7,241 nucleotides of DNA from CAZJNX01 sp964547415 (GTDB lineage: Bacteria > Pseudomonadota > Alphaproteobacteria > Rhizobiales > Amorphaceae), in the NCBI GenBank assembly GCA_964547415.1, contig CAZJNX010000219.1, forward strand, positions 1 through 7,241. The letters are read 5' to 3'. This document shows positions 1 to 6,272 of this stretch, one piece after another. The stretch's first letter is position 1; each line of letters starts with the position of its first letter. Below the pieces are notes generated by a model. The model ran no database searches. It was not told the DNA's origin and was given only the letters and a program-made list of their open reading frames with translations. A program made the translations under genes and the position numbers.

Positions 1-13
1 CTCGCCTCACGGA

Positions 14-355
14 TCAAGCGTAGCCCACTGCCCGGATTCTGGGGACCACCTCTAAGAGGCGGTCCGCGACGCCGGGCCGCGGGCGGTCGCCGGTCGTCGC
101 CTCGAGCCGCTCGGCGATGTCGGCAAGCGTCGGCGCCGGTTCGGCTGCCACGACGGCGAGGACGAGGTTGCGATGGCTGGCGATACGGCGCGCGCGGTGA
201 CGCCGCCGCGCTTGTCCGGCGTGCGATCGCCGCGCTCGCGGAACCGCTGCACCCAGCGGATCGTCGACGCGGGCGGCCACCGCGCCGCAGGACGCACCGT
301 CCAGGGCGGCATCCAAGACACGGCGGCGCAGATCGACGGACAGGGCCTCGGCCAT
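14..355 (-). pseudogene. Decayed N-terminal part of an IS630-like transposase gene
   Basis: The minus-strand reading from the ATG at 355 starts MAEALSVDLRRRVLDAALDG, matching the usual opening of IS630-family transposases (a helix-turn-helix DNA-binding region). The homology then jumps frames. Around 265-272 it moves to a frame reading ASTIRWVQRFRERGDRTPDK. Between about 202 and 187 it returns to the first frame (RRIASHRNLVLAVVAAEPAP, then TLADIAERLEA). The residues normally expected between AAR and the STIRWVQ helix look deleted. Recognisable similarity fades after about residue 90, and the frame stops at a TGA at 14-16. About 100 of the family's roughly 340 residues are represented. The DDE catalytic domain would lie left of the window if it survives. 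An AGGAGG sequence (365-370) stands 9 nt before the ATG. I infer an inactive relic of an insertion downstream of rplQ; the family assignment is from pattern memory only. Confidence 0.72.
43..65. repeat. Imperfect 23-nt inverted repeat inside the transposase relic
   Basis: The arms GGACC (43-47) and GGTCC (61-65) enclose CCTCT (49-53) and AGAGG (55-59), with one mismatched pair (A48/C60) and a single central A. It lies where similarity to the transposase fades. It could be part of a terminal repeat or junction of another element, or simply a hairpin. No partner copy is seen in the window. Confidence 0.4.
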
Positions 356-810
356 GGCGGCTGGCCTCCTCGCGAGCCCGGAGCTCGAATCAGCTTGCCG
401 TCGTTTCGGGCACCCCGTCGCTTCCGATGCCCGTCGATCCGCCCTGGCCGGCGATCTCGAAGGGGGCGATCCTGTTCCGCCTCGGCCCGCCCCCAGGCAA
501 CGCCGCCGACGCCGTCCGCACCCTCGCCCCCCTTCAGGGCGCCGGGCGAGGAACACCGACTCGATCTCGCGATGGACCCCGCCCCGTTCTTCCCGTCGAA
601 GGCGGAAGCAGCCAGGACGTCGTCGAGGTGGCATCACCGGCCGCATCCATCCGGCCGCGGCGGATGCGCGTGTCCGGGAAGGCGGCGCTGTCCGACAGGA
701 AGGACCCCGCGCACGCTTGCCCGGCGCCGCGGATCGCAACGCCAGGCAGCGACCGGGCAACCGACCGGAGGGGACGGGGCGCCCCGAGAGGCACCCCTGC
801 GCGCGATCCG
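356..810. other. Gene-free stretch between rplQ and the transposase relic
   Basis: I see no supportable gene in these 455 bases. Open frames exist on both strands, but they are arginine/proline-rich translations typical of random high-GC DNA and resemble no family I know. The minus-strand part near 365-370 holds the AGGAGG that belongs to the transposase relic. The right end holds a hairpin just after rplQ. A short GCGGCCGG-type direct repeat occurs around 635-660. The left part may contain the decayed outer end of the IS element, but I could not define a terminal repeat or a TA target duplication. Confidence 0.5.
776..797 (-). terminator. Candidate terminator hairpin after rplQ
   Basis: On the minus strand GGGGTGCC, loop TCTCGG and GGCGCCCC form an 8-bp stem with one G-U pair, beginning 13 nt after the rplQ stop. 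It is well placed to end the alpha operon transcript. The following bases (GTCCCCTCC) are not U-rich, so it is not a classical intrinsic terminator. It could protect the mRNA 3' end or act together with Rho. Confidence 0.35.
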
Positions 811-1230
811 TCAGGCCTCGGCGGCCTCGGCCTCGGCGGCCTTCTCCCGGTCGATGGCGCCGCGGGCCGCCTCGTCGCGTTCCACGAACTCGATCACGGC
901 AACCGGAGCGTTGTCCCCGTAGCGGAAGCCCGCCTTCAGGATCCGCGTGTAGCCGCCGTTCCGGGTGGCGAACCGCGGGCCGAGGGTGTCGAAGAGTTTG
1001 GACACCATTTCCCGGTCCCGGACCTGGGCGAGCGCCTGGCGCCGCGCGTGAAGGTCGCCCCGCTTGGCGAGGGTCACCAGACGCTCGACGAACGGACGCA
1101 GTTCCTTCGCCTTGGGCAGCGTCGTCACGATCTGCTCGTGACGGATGAGCGAGGCCGACATGTTCGCGAACATGGCCTTCCGATGGCTCGACGTGCGGTT
1201 GAGCTTGCGACCGGCCTTCCGGTGCCGCAT
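811..1230 (-). CDS. rplQ: 50S ribosomal protein L17
   Basis: This encodes the 139-residue bacterial L17 protein, which sits on the 50S subunit near the polypeptide exit tunnel rim. The N-terminus MRHRKAGRKLNRTSSHRKAM is the family's hallmark. It continues through the conserved stretch with LIRHEQIVTTLPKAKELRP at about residues 28-46. The chain ends in an alanine/glutamate-rich tail (EKAAEAEAAEA), common in alphaproteobacterial L17 and probably disordered. The reading frame stays open upstream to 1431, but the ATG at 1228-1230 is chosen because the conserved N-terminus starts there and a perfect AGGAGG lies 7 nt upstream. It is the last gene of the alpha operon, 103 bp behind rpoA, and a candidate hairpin terminator follows it. 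Identification is secure. Confidence 0.98.
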   Translation of the reverse strand: MRHRKAGRKLNRTSSHRKAMFANMSASLIRHEQIVTTLPKAKELRPFVERLVTLAKRGDLHARRQALAQVRDREMVSKLFDTLGPRFATRNGGYTRILKAGFRYGDNAPVAVIEFVERDEAARGAIDREKAAEAEAAEA

Positions 1231-1237
1231 CTCCAGT

Positions 1238-1243
1238 CCTCCT
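1238..1243 (-). promoter_or_regulatory. Shine-Dalgarno site of rplQ
   Basis: AGGAGG on the minus strand, 7 nt before the ATG. It fixes the rplQ start against the longer open frame. Confidence 0.85.
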
Positions 1244-1287
1244 CTTGCGCAAGCCCCGTCGCCGCGCTTCGCCGCCCGTCGGCCGAC

Positions 1288-1308
1288 GCGCGGGGGGCGA
1301 CGCCCCGC
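1288..1308. other. Stem-loop in the rpoA-rplQ spacer
   Basis: CGCGGGG (1288-1294) and CCCCGCG (1302-1308) form a perfect 7-bp stem with a 7-nt loop. A 12-bp palindrome, CGTCGGCCGACG (1276-1287), lies directly beside it. It lies between the rpoA stop and the rplQ ribosome-binding site, so it could be an mRNA processing or partial attenuation point. In DNA this GC-rich such stems also arise by chance. Confidence 0.3.
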
Positions 1309-1333
1309 GACGGCGCCGGGGCGGCCTTGGCCG

Positions 1334-2356
1334 TCAGTAGTGGTGATCCTCGTAGCGCTTGGCCAGCTCCTCGATGTTCTCGGGCGGCCAGTTCGGCACC
1401 TCCATGCCGAGGTGCAGCCCCATCTGCGCAAGCACTTCCTTGATCTCGTTCAGGGACTTCCGCCCGAAATTGGGCGTGCGCAGCATCTCGGCCTCGGTCT
1501 TCTGGATGAGGTCGCCGATGTAGACGATGTTGTCGTTCTTGAGGCAGTTGGCCGAGCGAACCGAGAGCTCGAGTTCGTCGACCTTCTTGAGCAGCGCCGG
1601 GTTGAAGGCGAGCTCCGGCACCTCGTCGTGGATCTCCGGCTTGGTCGGCTCCTCGAAGTTCACGAAGATCGACAGCTGGTCCTGGAGGATCCGAGCCGCG
1701 TAGGCGATGGCGTCGTCGGGGGTGACCGAACCGTCGGTCTCGACGGTCATCGTCAGCTTGTCGTAATCGAGGACCTGTCCCTCGCGGGTGTTCTCGACCT
1801 TGTAGGACACGCGCTTCACCGGCGAGTAGAGGCTGTCCACCGGGATCAGCCCGATTGGCGCGTCCTCGGGCCGGTTGCGGTCGGCGGGCACGTAGCCCTT
1901 GCCCACGTTGACGGTGAACTCCATGCGGATGTCCGCCCCTTCGTCGAGGGTGCAGATCGCGTGGTCCGGGTTCAGGATCGACACGTCCCCGACCGTCTGG
2001 ATGTCGCCCGCGGTCACCGTGCCCGGGCCCTGCTTGCGCAGGACCATCCGCTTCGGCCCTTCGCCCTGCATCCGGACGGCGACCTCCTTGACGTTGAGGA
2101 CGATGTCCGTCACGTCCTCGCGCACGCCCGGGATGGACGAGAACTCGTGGAGCACGCCGTCGATCTGCACCGACGTCACCGCCGCGCCCTGGAGCGAGGA
2201 CAGGAGGACGCGGCGCAGCGCGTTGCCGAGGGTGAGGCCGAACCCGCGTTCCAGCGGCTCGGCGACCACGGTGGCGATCCGCTTCGGATCGTAACCGGCG
2301 GCCACCTCGAGCTTGGAGGGGCGGATGAGTTCCTGCCAGTTCCGTTGAATGCTCAC
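1334..2356 (-). CDS. rpoA: DNA-directed RNA polymerase subunit alpha
   Basis: This encodes the alpha subunit of RNA polymerase (340 residues). Its dimer nucleates assembly of beta and beta', and its C-terminal domain contacts UP elements and activators. The N-terminal domain covers roughly residues 1-235, with GFGLTLGNALRRVLLSSLQG at 38-57 in the dimer/assembly core. After a linker, the C-terminal helix-hairpin-helix domain spans about 255-320. It contains VRSANCLKNDNIVYIGDL, where R267 and N270 correspond to the E. coli DNA-contacting R265 and N268, and FGRKSLNEIKEVL (K300 corresponds to K298). The ending EVPNWPPENIEELAKR is typical of alphaproteobacteria. The start is GTG (2354-2356), supported by AAGGA 7 nt upstream and by the conserved QRNWQEL N-terminus. 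It lies 94 bp behind rpsK and 103 bp before rplQ, with no rpsD between rpsK and rpoA. Confidence 0.99.
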   Translation of the reverse strand: MSIQRNWQELIRPSKLEVAAGYDPKRIATVVAEPLERGFGLTLGNALRRVLLSSLQGAAVTSVQIDGVLHEFSSIPGVREDVTDIVLNVKEVAVRMQGEGPKRMVLRKQGPGTVTAGDIQTVGDVSILNPDHAICTLDEGADIRMEFTVNVGKGYVPADRNRPEDAPIGLIPVDSLYSPVKRVSYKVENTREGQVLDYDKLTMTVETDGSVTPDDAIAYAARILQDQLSIFVNFEEPTKPEIHDEVPELAFNPALLKKVDELELSVRSANCLKNDNIVYIGDLIQKTEAEMLRTPNFGRKSLNEIKEVLAQMGLHLGMEVPNWPPENIEELAKRYEDHHY

Positions 2357-2363
2357 GATCGCA

Positions 2364-2368
2364 TCCTT
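2364..2368 (-). promoter_or_regulatory. Shine-Dalgarno site fixing the GTG start of rpoA
   Basis: AAGGA on the minus strand, 7 nt before the GTG at 2354-2356. There is no ATG nearby that would keep the conserved N-terminus. Confidence 0.7.
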
Positions 2369-2450
2369 CGCTTGACCTGAGGGCGCGCCCGGCCCGGTCG
2401 TTCCGGGGAAGGCGCCGACGGCAGCGGGCCGCGCGCGGGCGGCCGCGCCG

Positions 2451-2840
2451 TCAGACGCGACGGCGCTTGCGGGGCCGGCAGCCGTTGTGCGGGATCGGCG
2501 TGACGTCGCGGATCGAGGTGATGGTGAAGCCCGCCGCCTGCAGCGCCCGAAGGGCCGACTCGCGCCCCGACCCGGGCCCGCTCACCTCGACCTCGAGGGT
2601 CCGCATGCCGTGCTCACCCGCCTTGCGCGCCGCGTCCTCCGCGGCGACCTGGGCCGCGTAGGGGGTCGACTTCCGCGAGCCCTTGAAGCCCATCGCGCCG
2701 GCGGACGACCAGGAGATCGCGTTCCCCTGGGCATCGGTGATGGTGATCATCGTGTTGTTGAAAGACGCGTTCACGTGGGCGATCCCGGAAGAAATGTTCT
2801 TCCGCTCGCGGCGGCGGACGCGCGCCGGCTCCTTGGCCAT
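2451..2840 (-). CDS. rpsK: 30S ribosomal protein S11
   Basis: S11 (129 residues from the chosen start) lies on the platform of the 30S subunit, where it binds 16S rRNA and helps shape the mRNA exit region. The sequence is highly conserved: HVNASFNNTMITITD at 22-36, GFKGSRKSTPYAAQVAAEDA at 51-70, EVSGPGSGRESALRALQAAG at 85-104 and the basic end HNGCRPRKRRRV. N119-G120 matches the Asn-Gly site known to form isoaspartate in E. coli S11. A GTG two codons upstream (2844-2846) gives an open frame beginning MKMAKE. The ATG at 2838-2840 is preferred because alphaproteobacterial S11 begins MAKEPARVRR and because AGAGGTG lies just upstream, overlapping that GTG. It is the second gene of the alpha operon, after rpsM and before rpoA. 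Confidence 0.97.
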   Translation of the reverse strand: MAKEPARVRRRERKNISSGIAHVNASFNNTMITITDAQGNAISWSSAGAMGFKGSRKSTPYAAQVAAEDAARKAGEHGMRTLEVEVSGPGSGRESALRALQAAGFTITSIRDVTPIPHNGCRPRKRRRV

Positions 2841-2883
2841 CTTCACCTCTTCTCGACGACGGGTCGTCCCGCCGCACCGGTTG

Positions 2884-2920
2884 CCGCGAGCAAGTCGCGG
2901 TCGGCGGCACGGCTGCCGAC
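2884..2920. other. Two tandem stem-loops in the rpsM-rpsK spacer
   Basis: CCGCGA (2884-2889) pairs with TCGCGG (2895-2900) around GCAAG. GTCGGC (2900-2905) pairs with GCCGAC (2915-2920) and can extend inward by two pairs past a mismatch. The stems abut at base 2900. They begin 14 nt after the rpsM stop, so they may mark an mRNA processing or stabilising element between the two cistrons. Both are perfect 6-bp stems, but chance is not excluded at this GC content. Confidence 0.35.
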
Positions 2921-2933
2921 GACGTGCGAAACC

Positions 2934-3302
2934 TTACTTTTTCTTGCCGGCGATCGGCTTGGCCGGCCCCTTGCGGGTGCGGGCATTGGTATGAGTGCGC
3001 TGGCCCCGGACCGGCAGCCCCCGGCGGTGCCGCAATCCGCGATAGCAGCCGAGATCCATCAGACGCTTGATGTTCATCGCCACCTCGCGCCGCAGATCGC
3101 CCTCCACGAGGTAGTCGCGGTCGATGATCTCGCGGACGTGAAGCACCTCCGCGTCCGAAAGCTGGTTAACGCGGCGCTCGGCGGCGATGTTGGCCTTTTC
3201 GGCGATCTCCCGCGCCTTGGCCGGACCGATCCCGTGAATGTACTGAAGCGCGATGACGACGCGCTTGTTGGATGGAATGTTGACGCCTGCGATACGGGCC
3301 AC
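2934..3302 (-). CDS. rpsM: 30S ribosomal protein S13
   Basis: S13 (122 residues) sits in the 30S head, contacts the P-site tRNA and forms a bridge to the 50S subunit. The N-terminus ARIAGVNIPSNKRV and HGIGPAKAREI belong to the helix-two-turn-helix RNA-binding fold. The family signature RGLRHRRGLPVRGQRTHTN lies at about 88-106, followed by a basic tail ending in KKK. The start is GTG (3300-3302): the conserved protein begins exactly there, and GGAGGT lies 8 nt upstream. The frame is open to 3386, but that extension has no family counterpart. It opens the alpha operon here, 257 bp after adk, behind a promoter-like pair and a hairpin-rich leader. No rpmJ precedes it, unlike in E. coli. Confidence 0.98.
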   Translation of the reverse strand: MARIAGVNIPSNKRVVIALQYIHGIGPAKAREIAEKANIAAERRVNQLSDAEVLHVREIIDRDYLVEGDLRREVAMNIKRLMDLGCYRGLRHRRGLPVRGQRTHTNARTRKGPAKPIAGKKK

Positions 3303-3310
3303 CGAACGAA

Positions 3311-3316
3311 ACCTCC
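3311..3316 (-). promoter_or_regulatory. Shine-Dalgarno site fixing the GTG start of rpsM
   Basis: GGAGGT on the minus strand, 8 nt before the GTG. It decides against the longer in-frame ATG candidates upstream. Confidence 0.85.
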
Positions 3317-3375
3317 GAAACAATCCTCGCGGTCGAACCGCCTTGCCGCGACCCGGCCGGGCCATCGAAATCGAT

Positions 3376-3397
3376 CGCGCCGCCACCGTGCGGCGCG
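3376..3397. other. Perfect 8-bp stem-loop in the rpsM leader
   Basis: CGCGCCGC (3376-3383) and GCGGCGCG (3390-3397) form a perfect 8-bp stem around a 6-nt loop (ACGGTG on the minus strand). It lies about 75 nt before the rpsM start. The 12-base palindrome-like ATCGA-AA-TCGAT (3364-3375) abuts it on the rpsM side. It may fold in the untranslated leader. Confidence 0.45.
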
Positions 3398-3467
3398 CCT
3401 GCCAACGGGGGTAGCGCGCGCAGGGGCACGCCCCGATCGGTCACCGCGACCCGACTAACGCCCGTTG

Positions 3468-3492
3468 GCCGGGCGCGATCGTCGCGCCCGGC
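3468..3492 (-). terminator. 11-bp perfect hairpin between adk and rpsM
   Basis: GCCGGGCGCGA and its exact complement TCGCGCCCGGC flank a 3-nt loop, the strongest hairpin in the window. It could terminate or attenuate read-through from secY-adk. If the promoter-like pair just upstream is real, it would instead lie some 15-20 nt into the rpsM transcript. No U-run follows on either strand, so a classical intrinsic terminator is not supported. Confidence 0.45.
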
Positions 3493-3515
3493 TCCACCGA
3501 CGGCTGGGATGCGCG

Positions 3516-3544
3516 CTGGTAACGCACTCGCCCCGCGCCGTCAA
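3516..3544 (-). promoter_or_regulatory. Candidate promoter of the rpsM operon
   Basis: On the minus strand TTGACG (3539-3544), preceded by C, is followed after exactly 17 bp by TACCAG (3516-3521). CTTGACG is a strong match to alphaproteobacterial -35 elements. The -10 is weak, with three of six matching TATAAT. It lies just after the adk stop hairpin and would give an rpsM leader of roughly 200 nt. Confidence 0.4.
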
Positions 3545-3550
3545 GTGGAA

Positions 3551-3570
3551 CCGTGTCCTTCAGGACACGG
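3551..3570 (-). terminator. Hairpin with the adk stop codon in its loop
   Basis: On the minus strand CCGTGTCC, loop TGAA and GGACACGG form a perfect 8-bp stem. The loop's TGA is the adk stop codon, so the last codons form one arm. No strong U-run follows (TTCCACTTG). It may act as a 3'-end stabiliser or a weak terminator of the spc transcript. Confidence 0.45.
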
Positions 3571-4137
3571 CCTCGGCGATCACGTCGTCGATCGCCTTCG
3601 CGACAGCCGGGATCCCCTGCATCCCGTCCACCGTCCTCAACAGCCCGCGCCCCTCGTAGAAGGCGATCAGCGGCGCCGTCTGGCGGCGATAAACCTCGAG
3701 GCGGGTCTTCAACGCCTCCGCATTGTCGTCGGACCGCGCCCCTTCGCCGCTCTCGCTCGCCCGCTTCTCGACCCGCGCGAGGAGCGCCTCCTCGTCAACC
3801 TTCAGCTCCACGACGACATCGAGCTGGCAATTCTTGGCCTCGAGCAGCGGCTCGAGGGCCTCCGCCTGCGCCACCGTCCGGGGAAAGCCGTCGAGAATGA
3901 AGCCGTCGCGGCAGTCGTCCGAATCGAGGCGATCGGACACGATCTCGATCACCACCTCGTCGGGGACGAGTTCCCCCCGGTCCATGATGTCCTTGGCGCG
4001 CAGCCCGACCGGGGTCCCCTCGCCCACCGCCGCGCGGAGCATGTCGCCGGTCGACAGCTTGGCGATGCCGTGGCGCTCCACCAGCATGTCCGCCTGCGTT
4101 CCCTTGCCGGCCCCCGGCGGCCCCAAAAGAATGATCC

Positions 4138-4141
<4 letters not shown>
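3560..4141 (-). CDS. adk: Adenylate kinase (short-LID type)
   Basis: The enzyme catalyses ATP + AMP to 2 ADP in the cytosol and sets the adenylate balance. The P-loop GPPGAGKGTQ is at residues 7-16. The AMP-binding part shows TGDMLR (31-36), and FILDGFPRT (81-89) includes R88. The LID region, around R127 and the RSDDN motif (136-140), is the short form with no zinc-type cysteine cluster. Only C77 and C105 are present, far apart. At 193 residues it fits the short-LID class common in alphaproteobacteria, against about 214 for E. coli. The ATG overlaps the secY stop in the tetranucleotide ATGA (4138-4141), implying translational coupling. Linkage of secY and adk is a frequent spc-operon feature. 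The stop codon lies in a hairpin loop, and a 257-bp spacer follows. Confidence 0.98.
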
Positions 4142-5472
<1,331 letters not shown>

Positions 5473-5485
5473 CAGAACGCTCCCT

Positions 5486-5510
5486 GTTCGCCCACTTGGG
5501 GACGGCGAAC
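5486..5510. other. Stem-loop upstream of secY
   Basis: GTTCGCC (5486-5492) and GGCGAAC (5504-5510) form a perfect 7-bp stem around an 11-nt loop. It sits just upstream of the secY ribosome-binding site (about 5479-5485). Its arm touches that site, so it could affect access to the secY start. Confidence 0.4.
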
Positions 5511-5538
5511 CATCGTCGGGACGGACGGACCGCCCCGT

Positions 5539-5559
5539 GCGGCCAGGACGGCAGGCCGC
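5539..5559. other. Stem-loop just after rplO
   Basis: GCGGCC (5539-5544) and GGCCGC (5554-5559) form a perfect 6-bp stem with a 9-nt loop. It starts 1 nt after the rplO stop codon. It may be a weak cistron-end structure; chance is possible at this GC content. Confidence 0.3.
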
Positions 5560-5560
5560 C

Positions 5561-6040
5561 TCACGACGGTTCGGCGCTCGCCGCCTGCTTCACGACGACC
5601 TTGCCGCCAGCCTTCTCGATCGCCTCGCTCGCCGAGCGGGACGCACCGTCGACGACGATCGTCCACGCCGAGGTCGCCTCGCCGTCCCCCAAAAGACGCA
5701 CGCCGTCCCTGCGGCGCCGGATCACGCCGGCCGCCACCAGGGCGTCGAGGTCGATCGGGTCGGCGGGCGACAACCGGCCGGCATCGACGGCCGTCTGGAC
5801 GCGACCGACGCTGACCTCGTTGAAGTCGCGCCGGAACGGGTTGTTGAAGCCCCGCTTCGGCAGGCGCATGTGGATGGGCATCTGCCCGCCCTCGAAGCCC
5901 TTGATGGCGACGCCCTCGCGGGACTTCTGCCCCTTCTCGCCGCGCCCTGCCGTCTTGCCCTTGCCGGAGCCGATGCCGCGGCCGACCCGCTTGCGCGCCT
6001 TGTGGGCGCCCGGGTTGTCCCTGAGCTCGTTCAGTTTCAT
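5561..6040 (-). CDS. rplO: 50S ribosomal protein L15
   Basis: L15 (159 residues) is a late-assembling 50S protein whose extended glycine-rich arm threads into 23S rRNA. The N-terminus MKLNELRDNPGAHKARKRVG is typical. It is followed by the Gly/Lys/Arg arm (GRGIGSGKGKTAGRGEKGQK, 21-40), then FEGGQMPIHMRLPKRGF (about 47-63) and the C-terminal globular part with VVDGASRSASEAIEKAGGKV. A TTG two codons upstream (6044-6046) would add two residues. The ATG at 6038-6040 is preferred because the family starts there and GGGG lies 8 nt upstream. It lies 28 bp after rpmD and 88 bp before secY, in normal spc order. Confidence 0.97.
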   Translation of the reverse strand: MKLNELRDNPGAHKARKRVGRGIGSGKGKTAGRGEKGQKSREGVAIKGFEGGQMPIHMRLPKRGFNNPFRRDFNEVSVGRVQTAVDAGRLSPADPIDLDALVAAGVIRRRRDGVRLLGDGEATSAWTIVVDGASRSASEAIEKAGGKVVVKQAASAEPS

Positions 6041-6068
6041 CGCCAAGACCCCGTTCTCGCCGCGGTCG

Positions 6069-6272
6069 TCACCGCGGGCTCTCGTCCACGATCCGCACGA
6101 GGTGGCTCACCTTGCGGATCATCCCGTGCACGGCCGGGGTGTCCTCCAGCGTGCGACGGCGATGCATCTTGTTGAGACCGAGCCCGATCAGGGTCTGCCG
6201 CTGGATCGCGGGCCGCCGGATCGGGCTGCCGATCTGCTCCACGGTGATCGTGGGCTTGCCGTTCTCGCTCAT
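6069..6272 (-). CDS. rpmD: 50S ribosomal protein L30
   Basis: L30 is a small 50S protein (67 residues; most family members have about 60) found next to L15 in the spc operon. The core ITVEQIGSPIRR, QRQTLIGLGLNKMHRRRTLE and AVHGMIRKVSHLVRIV is the complete L30 fold pattern, with a short N-terminal MSENGKPT and a C-terminal DESPR. The ATG (6270-6272) has GGGAG about 8 nt upstream. Its stop is 28 bp before rplO. Upstream it is parted from rpsE by an unusual 274-bp spacer, so it may need its own translation signals or even a promoter. Identification is secure. Confidence 0.97.
   Translation of the reverse strand: MSENGKPTITVEQIGSPIRRPAIQRQTLIGLGLNKMHRRRTLEDTPAVHGMIRKVSHLVRIVDESPR

Noticed and set aside
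635..660. CGGCCG-containing direct and inverted repeats in the rplQ-transposase gap
   Set aside because: Short GC-only motifs expected by chance; no further copies or mobile-element context.
534..794. 86-codon minus-strand frame downstream of rplQ
   Set aside because: No ribosome-binding site, no homology I recognise, and a Pro/Arg/Gly-biased composition.
427..1443. 338-codon plus-strand frame spanning the rplQ region and the spacer to its left
   Set aside because: It overlaps all of rplQ in antisense and has a composition typical of random high-GC translation.
1145..2380. 411-codon open frame on the plus strand opposite rpoA
   Set aside because: It mirrors the rpoA codons and has no recognisable domain; an antisense shadow.
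3303..3386. N-terminal extension of S13 to an upstream ATG
   Set aside because: The conserved family N-terminus starts at the GTG at 3302, which has a strong GGAGGT at the right distance.
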